The translations under genes were made by a program, and so were the position numbers. A stretch of 64,000 bases of DNA from Gyrodactylus bullatarudis (Eukaryota > Platyhelminthes > Monogenea > Gyrodactylidea > Gyrodactylidae). The notes below the pieces were generated by a model. That model ran no database searches. It worked only from the letters and a program-made list of their open reading frames with translations, and was not told where the DNA came from. Positions within the stretch are counted from its first letter, which is position 1, and each line of letters begins with the position of its first letter. Shown here in pieces: positions 36,931-55,072 of the stretch. The stretch is taken from positions 186,001-250,000 of the forward strand of contig SSNU01000110.1 in the NCBI GenBank assembly GCA_012064415.1, written 5' to 3'.

Positions 36931-39900
36931 ATGTCTCGAATTAGAAATTACAGAAATAGGGCAAGTAGCTCAGATGATGAGGCTGAAGAGCATGCAAAAT
37001 CAACCAACAATTCATCTGCTTCCAAACAAACAATTCTAAGTTTTGAAAATGAGGAAGACGATGAGCCTGAATTTGTATTAAAGAAAAATTCTCGACTGGA
37101 ATTGGAATTAAAGTCAATCAAGAATCGTAAAAAGGATCATCGAGTTTCAAAACTTATTGAAAAGGATTTTGTTACCTCCACTGTAAAATTGAAAAAAAAT
37201 ATAGAACAGTCTAAGCCGGTTTTACTTGATGAGGTTGAAAAAGTCAAAGAAAAGAAACCTCAAGTTACTGCCGATGTAATTGCAGATAGGTTTAAAAACA
37301 TGTCCAAATCAAGTAAGATTTCTAAAAATAATATTCAGATTTAATCCCTGATGCTAAGATGATTCACATGGCACGAAAGCAACGTGCCATGGCTAAAATT
37401 CATGCAGAATGTGGTGAACATAGAACTCCATTCATTTCAGAATCGACTTTAAAAGCAGAAGAATTGAAGCAAAATACACCCAAACCAGAAGAGGAGGATG
37501 ACTTTTCTGGTCCAATGTTTGTTCCAATGAAAAATCTCAAGATAAACTCAAAATCAATCGAACAGGCGAATTTTTGTACTACTAAATCCACAAAGCATAG
37601 ACCTCGTTTAACAGACTCAGAAATGAAAAAACTCCAGGAGGAATTTCTCGATTCAGACAAAGAATCATTTTCCGATGAAATAAAGAAGAAAGATCATAAT
37701 ACTGCAGAAATTGATGACTGGGAGTTGAATCAAATGAAAAATGCAATGAATTTGATGGTAAAATTAAAAAATATTTCAAATCTTTTTCTTTCACTTACAA
37801 CTCATTTTTTCTTTAAAGGATAGAAAGTTAAAAGTAGAGAAAAATTCAGAGTATTCGGAATCAAATGATGCTCCACCAAAAAGTATGCCTGTGAAGAGAG
37901 AACCGATTATGAAACCATCTGAAGCTAATCTAACTTCTATAAAAAACGCTCTACTATTAAGATTTAATGACCTTGTTGATAAAGCTGATGAGAATAAAAA
38001 GAGAATAGATAGTATCACTGACGAGTTGATCATGAAAAAACAGCTTATATGTGAGCTCAAGAATAAATTACCAGCTCTTGCAGAAAAATATTCTTTTCAT
38101 CACGAATACAAGATCTATATTGAAGATTTAATTGAATGTTTTTCAGAAAAGGTTAGTAAAATTAATGAATAAATTCATCCAAGTACAAATATTGAAAAAA
38201 TAATTCTTTTCAGATTGTGCGAATTGAATTCATTGAAAAAAGAATCATTCAAATGTCTCGAGAAAAAAATGAAAAGGTTATTAGAAGAAGACGTCAGGAT
38301 ATTAAAGATAATTCTGAAATTATTAGTATGGGTAAGTTATTCAGTATTTTATTTTGACTGTCAAAATCAAGATATGAATTGTTTTTTTTCAACAACAGGT
38401 CTTCCTGGAAGTAAAACAGATAAACAAAACCAGGAAAAAATCGGCATTCGTCTTGCTGAAAGAGAAGCTAGAAAGTAAGTAATTTTTATAATTAAATTTA
38501 CTGAGTTTAAATTGAGCCGAGACTAGTGACAGAAATATAATTGTGATCAAATTAAACGACATATTCCCAAATCCAGGATTTTTATTGAAACTGAATTTAA
38601 ACAAAATCCTGAGGGAATAGTATTAAAAAATATAGTACAGATATAAATAAAAATTCTTTTGATTGGATAATAAAAATAAATCCAGAAATAGTTTGTTAAA
38701 CGAAAAAAATGTCAACCTTTTCAATCATATTTTTATATTTTCAATCATAGAAGACGACGAGAAAAAAACAAACTTTCGGAAAATACTCCCAGTCTCTTCC
38801 AGACATTTGGACAAACTTGCCCTGTCATGGGTGGCATAAAGTTTACTAGTAAAATAGGCCTACAGGAAGAATATAATCAGTGCCAGCATAGTGATGGACT
38901 CAGCACTGATGATGAGGAAACTAATGCAGATCTACTCCACAGAAACTCTTCCATAAGTTTGTTAATTTAAGAATTACTTAATCTAATCTTTCTTGAGCTG
39001 ATTACCTTCTTCAGAGCTCTATTAGAATTAAATAAAAATGAATCTGATTAAAAAGCTCAAGAATCACTAACTTTAAGGTTTATTTAAAAAGAAAAATAAT
39101 TAATTTTGGTTTTGAAAGTATGATTTATTATTGACACATCTAAGTGTTGATTTATAAGCCATATCTAGAGCCAGCTTCAAGAATAGTTGAAATGAAATCA
39201 AATTTCTCACGAGCCTCTATGCATTAAACCTGAAGTAATTTGTTTTTTCTCCTTATTCCAGGTGATTATGTTAAAACATCCTTGGAAATATTTAATGATG
39301 TTGAAGATGAGTTTTATGACATTCAGATAATCCTGAATAAATTCAATCAATGGCGCAAGACTGAGCCCAAAACATACTTTGAAGCCAATATTGGCCTTTG
39401 TCTTTCATATTTGCTAACACCACTCATCCGATATTCTCTGTTAGATTGGAATCCTTTGCTAATAGAGGTATTGTTACACGATGTTACTATTTTAGCTGGT
39501 AAATTACTTTTATATCATTTTTAGAATCATCAAGTCAGTAAATTGTCCGAGACATCATGGTTTAAACTATTGGCAAATTACTACATAGACTATTCAAGTT
39601 TCAAAAGATCTCGGTTAAATTCCGACGGAGAATCTGATCATGAAGGTTCTGACAATGAAAATACCCAAGAGATTAATCCAGATTTACAAATAATTCCGAT
39701 AATCATGGAAAAGGTTATTGTCCAGAAACTTGATGGTTAGTTCTTATAAAATTTTTCCCATCCCACTTAAAATTCAAATTAAAATAGTTATTATTAAAGT
39801 GAAAATAGTGATTTTCAAACAAATAATACGGCATAGATAATCTCAATAACCAAAATTAATCAAATTATCACCCAGAATTTATTGATGAAATTTTTCAATC

Positions 39901-41395
39901 ACGTTCAATTTAGGAATATGTAACACAATTTCAATCTTCAGGACGCGAGAATTATATGAAATATAGCAAAAAGTTTTCAAGTTTCTCATATATTTTTGAA
40001 ATTAAAAAAACTAAATTGTCATCTTGTAAGCGATTCAATTTAGAAAATGAGAATCTAGGATAAAATTTCGGCATAAATATTCTCTCAACCCTTATCCAAC
40101 TGACGAGTGATATTATCCATAATTTGAGTACAACTTTAATGTTTTATATTACATACTGACTTATGACAGTTTCGATCACAAATTTTGTGAACCAATTTTA
40201 TCGGTTCAGCCACAATAATCTCAATAATAGTTATTTCAAGTTTAAATTCGAATCTGTAAAGATCCATTTATATAAATTTGATTGTGTTAAAATGTTTTAA
40301 TTTAATTATTTAGTTCTGGTTGAGTATACTTGGGACCCAATGTCAATGAGCCAATCAAATCGACTCATTTTGAGTCTTAGCGAGCTTAATTCTCGCTATC
40401 CAACTTTCTCCAGGAAAAGTCAAGATGTTAAAAATCTAGCAGTGACAATTGTGAAAAAAATCAAAGACACAATTGAAAATGAAATATTCATACCACTATA
40501 TGCCCCAGAAATGCTATCAAATCAAAAGTCGCCTGCCTACAAATTTCTTCATCGCCAATTAAATTCAGCTACCAAGTTACTGCATTTAATATTGTCCCTA
40601 AATGGTTTTATATCTCTTGAATGTATTGCCAAATTGTCAACTGAACTCTTGCTCAATCGTTATATTCTTGTTGGATTAGCATCAATCATGTCAGTGTGCT
40701 TTCCACCACAGTCAATCAAGAATAGTGCTTCCTTTATGGTAGCTAGTGATGAGACAGTTACTGGCTACTTTTCACAAGTAAGCTAAATAATAATCTCTGT
40801 CGTCTGTTTTTTTACAGTCTTAACATATCACTGGAGGCTGATTTTTTATATCCAATTATAAATTATAAGTACAAAAATTGAGCATCTTGTCTGATAAATA
40901 ATTAATAATTATAAATAGTATTTTCACAGAATTAAAATAGTATTTTCTGATGTTTCAACAATTCATAATGGTATATTATAATTTTTAACCTGACATTTTT
41001 GAAATTTCATGTTTCTATAGATGAAAATGTTATGCTTTATTAATTTTTGCATCTTGATTGTTTCGTGTAGATTGCTGGTAGGCTAAGTAGCATTGTTGAA
41101 CATTTTCCAGCTGATGTGCTTCGCTATCAAATTTCATTAAATGGAAAACAGTCTTCGAGCAAACCTCAAAACTGTTCTCATCAACTGTCCAGATTTATCG
41201 AACAACTTATTGAAAAGTTTAACGATGAAATGAAAAAGACAACGCCTTCGTCGGAACTATCAAGAAGAAAGTAGGTTTCAATTTTAATGAACTATAACTC
41301 CATGATGACTAATTTTCTGCTTAAGGTATATTTACGAAAAGATCAAGACAACTCGGGATAAACTCAGGAAAAAGAGACATAACCCTGCTGCATAG
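36931..41395 (+). CDS. PAXBP1: PAX3/7-binding protein 1 / GC-rich-sequence factor (GCFC) homologue
   Basis: Nuclear GCFC-family protein linked to splicing complexes and, in vertebrates, to PAX3/7. Exons: 36931-37312, 37339-37757, 37819-38151, 38214-38331, 38399-38474, 38751-38956, 39262-39467, 39525-39735, 40314-40777, 41071-41270, 41326-41395; 2,685 nt, 894 residues, in frame (human about 917). Landmarks: acidic N-terminus with LSFENEEDDEPEF, then IPDAKMIHMARKQR, DDWELNQMKNAM, coiled coil ending IYIEDLIECFSEK, RRRRQDIKDNSE, RLAEREARKRRR, GLSTDDEE, and the GCFC domain (IGLCLSYLLTPLIRYSLLDW; PIIMEKVIVQKLDG; YTWDPMSMSQSNRL; LSTELLLNRYIL). The second intron position is unusual: only 26 nt. The donor at 38957 is the least certain junction. 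Confidence 0.93.
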
Positions 41396-42638
41396 AATTT
41401 GATTAATTTAATAAAAATATTTGTATGAACTTAACTGTTTATTTCATTTTGAAACTTAAATATTATTAAGTTAGATTTATAGCTAGTCAGAAGATGGTTT
41501 TCAGTGTCTTCTCGGATCTGATTTGGTGTAATGAATCAGCATAAATCAAAATGAATTTTTGACTCAAACGTTGAAAAATCGGAAATTAGGAGGTTTTCCA
41601 AATACTACAAATATTGCCTAAATCTTTGGATTAAATCAGATTTCATAAGAGAAATTGTTTTTAAATTGAGAGAACTATTAGGTTGAAAAGATTAAAAATT
41701 CTGTCACATCCTTTGAAATTAATTCGTTGGTTGAAAGAGCTCCAAAAAACTTGTCAAGTATTCGAGTGTCTCTTATGAAATGAAAGAGACAGGCCCTTCT
41801 CTCCATATACTTCTTTGGGTAGATCAAATTTCCCTTCAAACACCTTTTTACCCATTCGAATTATGTACATTTTTCTCTGTATGCGGTAATATTGCATGGG
41901 GAAAAATAATGCTTTAGGTACTTCCTCTTTTCATCTCTACAATGTTAGTATGCAAACTTTTTACAAATAGACCTCTTGTACATTCTTTAAGAAGGCACGG
42001 ATATGTATTACACGTGTATATTCACAAACAAACTGGCAATGGAAAGCATACATATTTTCTAGTGTATAATAATATATAGGAAAAGGGGATACACTTCTAT
42101 GGTAAAAACCCTTTCATTCTTCTGTGTTGTCTCTCATTGGTTATTGGATTAGCACAAAAATAATCTAATTTGCGCTAATGGTAATTTAATTTTTGTTAAT
42201 TCATCCAAGTAACAGTAACAACAGAAGCCACAACAACTATATCAGCATCAGTAGAAGATTACTCCTTGTTATTATATACTTAATCTAATAATCCCTTTTA
42301 GTCGTTTTGTTTCCCACTTTGAACTTCCAGTGCATTACGTTAAAAAGACGTAAATTCTCATCCACAAGGAAAAGTGAAATCAAAGACAACATTTTCGTCT
42401 GTCGTTAACAAGATTAATTGACTCTTCAATTTAATTAACAAGAAGAAGTATAGAAAAGAGATAAACAAGCAGAACTCCTTTGCAGAGGAAGGACATATAT
42501 TGAAGCCATACCTCTTGTTACCGTTATTGTATATGCGTGTTTGAATTGAAGAAAATTCAACTAATTAAATAAAAAAAGATTACCTCATTTGCCTATCATA
42601 TTGCTGGGACATTTTCATATTTAAATAGCGAGTTAAAC
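41396..42638. other. Intergenic region upstream of ALX
   Basis: 1.24 kb between PAXBP1 and the homeobox gene. AT-rich with several C/A-rich patches (for example CAACAGAAGCCACAACAAC near 42220). It probably contains the ALX promoter and 5' leader; no specific sites were recognised. Confidence 0.4.
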
Positions 42639-48229
<5,591 letters not shown>

Positions 48230-49817
48230 AACATTTCTATATTTTAATGATAATTTTATCAGTTAATTTAATCAAAATCAATATAATAAATTAATAACTC
48301 TTCAGTAAAGTTTTATTTTGAAGATTTTCTAAAGTTAGCCCGTCGAAAAATTATTTTTCCCTGAGAGAATAAGAAAAAAATAGCAAAATAACATGACATG
48401 AGTTTTTTTCGCTCTATTCTAAAAGAAAACATACATGATGATAATGATAGAAGGGATAATTTTACTCTGTCTATCCATTTCAAATGCATCCAAACTGACC
48501 ATGTTATTTTTCTTCTTCTCCCCAGAAGAGTGTATTAGTCCAGGACGATTTCATTTAATACTGATTGAAGATGATGGAAGGAGATATTAAAACATGTAGA
48601 ATGATAACAGAATGAAACAAAATTCTACAACTAAAACCTTGAATACTACAAATAATAATATTTACAGTAGTATATGAGGGTTTGTTTTTATTTTTTATAA
48701 GCAAGTAATCTTCAATGATGCAGAGGTTTCCCCCCTAAAACAGTTGGTAATTTTTCATCAATTTTAACTTTTCCCCTGTTTTGCTTACTCTCCGGAAATG
48801 TTTGATAATCTTCTGCTCTATTTTTTTTTGATTTTTGATGATGGCTTACATATTCTTGCTGGTTTAATGCGTGTATTTTTTGTCTCTTGGAATATTTTTT
48901 TGAAGCAAACTGAATAAAATTCTCTTGATGGAATGAAAGAGAGACGTTCATTGTAGTTTTCTTTTCCACTAAGACCTTAGTTACAAGAAACCTTGTTAAG
49001 AAAATAAAACTTACATTAACATTATCATTTTTGGCTGCCTATTTTATACTTCCATTTAAAAATTGCCAAAACCTAAATGCATAAATCAAATGCAATCAAC
49101 GGTGATGAAGGGATCTGGTGACGATATTTAGTAATTCCCCTCTCTAAAAATGGGTCACATTTCAAAGTTCTCAGGATTCTTTCATTTGGAATTTTATTTT
49201 ATCTCTTTTCATCATCTGGAAAGAAGGTAAAACTTTGTTTTGTAATTATAAGTGTGTAGTAGTAGCCTACCATATTGACTGACAGAAGGCAAAGAGAAAA
49301 ATAGATTATACAAGAATCTTTTCTCTTCTCTTACTGAAGCCATGTACATTAAAAACATGCATCAGGTTATTTATAAATCCCAACCAGAATTATTTTGCTC
49401 TAATACAAGAGGAGGAAGATTTATGAAAAGGATAAGAAGTTTTTTATTGTTTTATTCATGCAGTCAGGATTATACTTTTGCTTAGGAAATTCACCATAAT
49501 ACTCCTCTTTTGAAAGCACATGCTTTGATGGACAGGGAATCTTTTTTGAATGATTAGAAGGGGATAAAATATTTTAAAAAGATAATCTCTAATCAAGATT
49601 TAATTAGGGTCCCTTACTTTCATTTGGGAATTTTGTGAGAATTAGGCACAAAAAATGATCATGATAAAAACAAAGAAAATTTATTTGTCAAATCCAATTA
49701 GGCAATGTTTTTATAATTTCTTGAAAGAATCTTAAACATGATTGGCAACTCTATCTGGAAAGGGAGGGAATTCGTATTATTTGAATGTGTTTTTTTCATT
49801 TCAAAGAAAATTGAATA
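48230..49817. other. Intergenic region between ALX and the cadherin gene
   Basis: The two genes converge here. AT-rich with pyrimidine-rich runs; holds both 3' untranslated regions (AATAAA-like words present). The minus frame 48712-48969 is low-complexity and not supported as a gene. Confidence 0.4.
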
Positions 49818-52800
49818 CTAACTTGTTGGGGGAATAAATCCATTTTGGTTCATGTCATATGGCTCATTAGATAGAATACATAAATTACCAAGCTGAAAAA
49901 TTAAAATACAATTAATTAAAGGATCTGAATCCTCTCTCTTGAGCCCTACACGATATTAGCCAAAAAAGAAGAAAAACTTACAGGAACATTATCATCACCT
50001 TCATTAATGCTAATACTCTCAGTATTCGGTTTATTCATAACAAAGAAATTTCCCTGATATTGAGAATTTGAGGTATCATAGATTTGCTTTGAGTCTTCAA
50101 AGAAGTAGCCCATAGGAACTGACATAACAGAGAGACTCGGACTGCAACATGACGGCATGGAATATTGAATATCTAGTGAGAATTCGTAAAAAAACAGATG
50201 AAACTTTCTAGACTTGAAACTTAGATTTTTTTCTCTTACAGTTTGGATTGTTTTTGCGATCGAGACTTGAAAATTTCTCGTTAAAGGAGCGAGTCTGATC
50301 GAGATATCGTGAATTGTTCAATGGCACATCCACGTTCATAATTCTGGGTGTATTATCAAACAGCTTATTTTGGATGTTATTTTGACTTTTATTCGATCGC
50401 CGCCATTTCACATATAAAATCGTCAATGTGGTTGTAATGATCAAGATGGACAGGACAAAAACAACCAATAAAGCGAATGACGAGCCCACAGAGAGATTTA
50501 TCAAATGGTCATCTTCACTGTTTTGGAATTTAATGTTGGAAAACTTTGTCTTTTCCTCAGTTTCGAGATCTTTCTGTAGTGAACTGAGGTTGAGAATAAT
50601 TTTGAATTCAATTTTCATGGTTGTCTCAATTTGGTTGTTATTTAATCCCATATCTCTTGCAATAACAATGAGATCAAAAGAGGTTTTTGAATATTCAAGC
50701 TCTAATTGGCTAGCATCTTTACTGAGATAAAGTCTTCCAGTTTCTTCATCCAAAATAAAAGAATCTGTTGATATTTCAGACCTTTGGAAATCAATTTCAT
50801 ATCTAATTGATCCGTTCTGATTACAATCATTGTCTTCAGCCTCAATTTTACCAATTAACTGTCCCTTTCTGTACATTAAAAGAAATTAAAAAAGGTTATT
50901 TTCTGATAATGATATAAATAATGACTCTAAAGATGTAAATCTTGTGTGATGAAATTTCAATTAATTTTTCACGCATTTTGTCATGATTGAAACAAAGTTG
51001 AGCTAAGTAAAGATTGTTATCATGTCCTATGAAACCAAACATGATGGATCTTATCACAACTTGAGTAAATTTATTGATAAACTAGAATTTCTTAGTTTTA
51101 TGGATCTCTACCGTCTTCAAGAGCTCTTGAGAAACATCCTAGATTAATAGTTAAATACATATTGAATTTTTAACTTACTGAGCTCCTTTTGGGATATATC
51201 GAATTTCATCGTGGTTACTGGGAAAGATAAATTTTGGGAAATTATCATTGACATCAGTCACGGTAAGTGAGATTGCCGTTCGAGTTGTTAATGGAAATGT
51301 TCCATTGTCTTTGATCAGAATAGTAAACTCATAATGAGGAAATAGTTCCCGATCAATTTTTTGATCACGATTGAGAAATATTTCACCTCTATCATTAATT
51401 TTGATTCTAGAAAATTTTTTGTTTATATGTTTAGCTAATTAAGTTGTGAAAGGAAACCTACAATAAATCTTTTCCTTGCGGATTAAGAATGAGACTAGAT
51501 TTCCTCAAAGACCAATCAAAATTTTTCGTGCATTCCTTGTCAGAAATGGGATCATACAAGAATGACCTTTGTTCAATCACTTTGAATGTTAAGGCATTGT
51601 TATATGGTGAGTCAGCATCAGAAGCTTTTAGTTGTCCTATCGGTGTGACTATAGATGAAAAAAGTTTTATGAACTTGTGAATAATCTAATGCAATTCATA
51701 AGAAATCTGAACCAAGTTTAGAACGAACGACTCAGAATTATGAATACTTGCCATATTTTTATTTCTTCTCAAGAAATTAAAAAATAAAATTTCGCTGATC
51801 AACTTCAGTTATCTTATTCTTAATTAATCAATCTAATTTTGATGAAAAATTACACTTTTGTTACTTGTATTGTTCGAACCTAAATTGTCAATCATAAATT
51901 ATAATTATGGTTCATACATTAACTTTGCATTCTTTGTACTTCACTTACAATACTCTGTGTAATCTTCGGGTATTTCAATTTTCTTTGCCGATATAATCAC
52001 TGGGTAATTGTCATTAATATCAATTACATTAACTCTAACGTCAACAGTTGTAGAAGATTGGTTAACAAAACCTTGGTCAGTTGCCTGAATTTTTATATTG
52101 TAGTATTTCTTTTTCTCATAATCTAGCGGATACTTATTCTTCACAAAACCAGTATTCTCATCTATAGTGAATATATCTTCATCTTGTTCAACTAATTCAT
52201 ATGTTAAAGTTCCATTTTCATCTATAAACATTAAATTATATATTTATAATTGAACTATACTTTGAAGTAGATTGACAAACAAACTTTTATCTTTATCTTG
52301 TGCTAATATTTGGAATAGAGAAATGTTTGCCGGACCATTTTCAATAACATCAAATGTACAACTTTTATCACAGGCAAACTCTGGCCTGTTATCATTCACA
52401 TCATTCACGTTTACTCTGATTGAATACTGACCAATGTTAGGCGGGTAGCCTTCATCAAGACATTTGACAATCAATTTATAACTCTCATATAGCTCTCTAT
52501 CAACAGGTCCTTTGGCCATGAGTTTGTATCTGAAAATTTAGAGCTATCACTAGAATTCAAATCAAACCTGGCCTTGAAAACTTACAATGGGGCAGTCTTA
52601 GATTTAGTGATGAGTTGAATTCTGAATGGGCCTTGTTCGATGAGAGAATTTTCGCCACCCTTTGTTGTCAAATCACAATTTACATGGCTGTTTATACCCG
52701 AATCTTTGTCAGTAACGGAAAATATCCCTAGCATTTGTTCAGTCTCATCATTTTCAACAATGAAAAAGACATCATTCTGATTCCCAGACTCGAAGAATAT

Positions 52801-55072
52801 TTCTGGAGAATTGTCATTAGAGTCTAAAACCATGATTTCTACTTTTGTAAGAGCTGATTTGGGAGGATTGCCGGAGTCTCTGGCCTCCACGTAGAATTCA
52901 AACTAGAATGCAATTTTTAAAAATAAATTCACGAAGCTACTTTGAAGTAAAACACTTACATTTTTTTCTTTTTCAAAATCTAATGGTTTCTTCAGTATAA
53001 GAGATCCTCCGGTTATTCCAAACTGAGTCAAAATTTCTTTGTTCGTATCCATTGGAAAGGAATAGGCAATTTGAGCATTTTCATTTGAGTCGACATCATA
53101 AGCTTTGATCTATGATTAAGAATTAAATCATGATATTTCGGTAAAATTAACTTTAAAATGCTATCCATACTTTTAGTATTTCTTTATAGATTGTGAAATT
53201 CTCTGGAACACTTTTCCTATATTTAGATAACTCAAATTTTGGTTCGTTGTCGTTTATATCTTTCACCTTTACTTCTACCTGAATTGAACTCGTTAACGAT
53301 GGTGTTCCTGAATCTGATGCAATAAGCCAAAAAACATAAACTGCCTGCTCTTCCCTATCCAAATTCTTAGTAACTGTCAGTTTCAACGGACTCTCCAAAT
53401 CTTCATTCGGATGCCAATTCAAGTGAAATATGTCTTCGAAAGATTTGAGGCTATAACTTATTTGGCCATATTTCCAAGAGTCAGGATCCTTGGCCCTGGG
53501 TAGGATTAACTGATTTCCTTCCTCTCCGTTTTCAAGAATTGATAGCTCAATTCCCTAAAAGAGATTTTCATAGTTTATTAATATTCCGATTTGTAGAAAG
53601 TCTTAATATTTTAAATATTGAAGTACAATTTTTATCATAAATTCTACTTCAGAGTAGCATAATTTCCACCACAACCAATAAAAGTAATATTTACATTATA
53701 CAAGGAACAGAGGGAAAAATTTGCACAGCCATTCATTGTATTTTTATCATATCCAAATCTTATTTATCATGAAAAATAATACATTTTTTATTACCTTCCT
53801 CAAGTAAAGTATATAAAGGATAAAGAGGCTTTAGAAAAAAATCTCGTTCGTAACATTCATACAGCACTTTGCTATCAGTTCTAATAATACAAGCTTATCC
53901 TGTCCCCTTATTCGTATTCACTTCTATCTAAAAGAGGCAAAGAATTTTGTTTTTAATATTTATTCCATTTCTAATCATTAATCATGAGCTGGATAGCGAA
54001 ACGGATACCCACTAAAATATCAGCCTACTCCCATGACAGTTTTTTTCTAAAATATTCACATCTATTCCGAAGGAAGATGCAATTATAAATACAAGAGAAA
54101 TTATTATTTTTCACCAAAATAGACATTTGAAATCATTAGATTTTGTTTATGCATACATTTGGGTTGAAGAGAAAAATCATAAAGTTTCTATTTGTTTAAT
54201 GCAATAATATTTTTTTATTGTTAGCTTAAAGTGTCTTCTAAAAGGGTTCATCATGACTCTTTGGAGACTTTTCTCTTGAAATAATTTCTCTTGGATTCGC
54301 CAGGTTTGTCTGAAGTGTATAAACCAAACTTTTAAAAAATAAATACTTTCCCCAAACAATTATAGCATGTCTAAGAATGAAAATATGGTTTTAACTATCA
54401 ATGTTAAGAGCACAACTCAAAATTATTTATTTGATTATATCAAAATATATGAAAGTAACGGGCTTATTCAAATGATACAATTTGTGGTTCGAAATTTTTA
54501 TTACTTTGTACTCACATTTTCATAGTTTTTCAAATACTTCCAACTAGGAGGATTATCATTTTTATCAATTATATGGATTTGTAATAAGATCAACTTGTTA
54601 TATTCAGTATCACTTCGTATTCTCAGGGTAATTATGCATTCATATTGATTCTTATCAATAAACCCAGGTGGTCTTCTATCACAGCAAATTTCATTTTGTT
54701 CACACAAGACATCTCGATCAAGACGTTCCTTGAGACCGATTGTTCCATACTTTGATGACTGAATTTTAAAGTACTTCATACCAACCGGGGAATCAAATAT
54801 AGCATAGTATGTATAAATTGAGTCGGAGTCAGGAATGGAGTTGAATTGGGCAGATTTTGAAATGTTATAGATTGTTGTATCAAGAGGGGTTTCCTCATAG
54901 AGATTGATTCTTTCTCCACATAGTAGGTCGATATTCCATACAAGATAATGGAGAAGCAAGGCTGTGAATTGTATTTCTGAAAAAATGTCGTAAGGCGCAT
55001 ATAAGACAGGATTTATGAATATCAAGAAATACAAATCAACAAATGGACCAGAAAATTGTCTTTTCTTTGCAT
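49818..55072 (-). CDS. Transmembrane cadherin, protocadherin-like
   Basis: Calcium-dependent cell-adhesion protein of the plasma membrane. Exons 5' to 3': 54516-about 55034, 53171-53554, 52960-53109, 52586-52902, 52285-52529, 51949-52221, 51462-51648, 51179-51406, 50240-50868, 49982-50172, 49818-49892; phases agree from exon 1 on, about 1,060 residues. The repeating cadherin calcium motifs are clear: DKNDNPPSW, VKDINDNEPKF, LDSNDNSPEI, VNDVNDNRPEF, IDINDNYPVI, TDVNDNFPKF, with LDRE / LDYE / DRELY motifs between, giving about seven ectodomains. One membrane helix (SFALLVVFVLSILIITTTLT) is followed by KWRRSNKS and a short cytoplasmic tail with no catenin-binding sequence that I recognise. The start is unresolved: the frame through 54850-55034 has no ATG, while an ATG at 55072 opens a 16-codon hydrophobic frame, so a small 5' intron is likely. 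Confidence 0.88.
53555..54515. other. Cadherin intron 1, nothing recognised
   Basis: AT-rich sequence between the first two well-supported cadherin exons. No repeat arm or frame of note. Confidence 0.4.

Noticed and set aside
49946..50158. Separate small minus-strand gene
   Set aside because: It is the in-frame exon 49982-50172 of the cadherin cytoplasmic tail.
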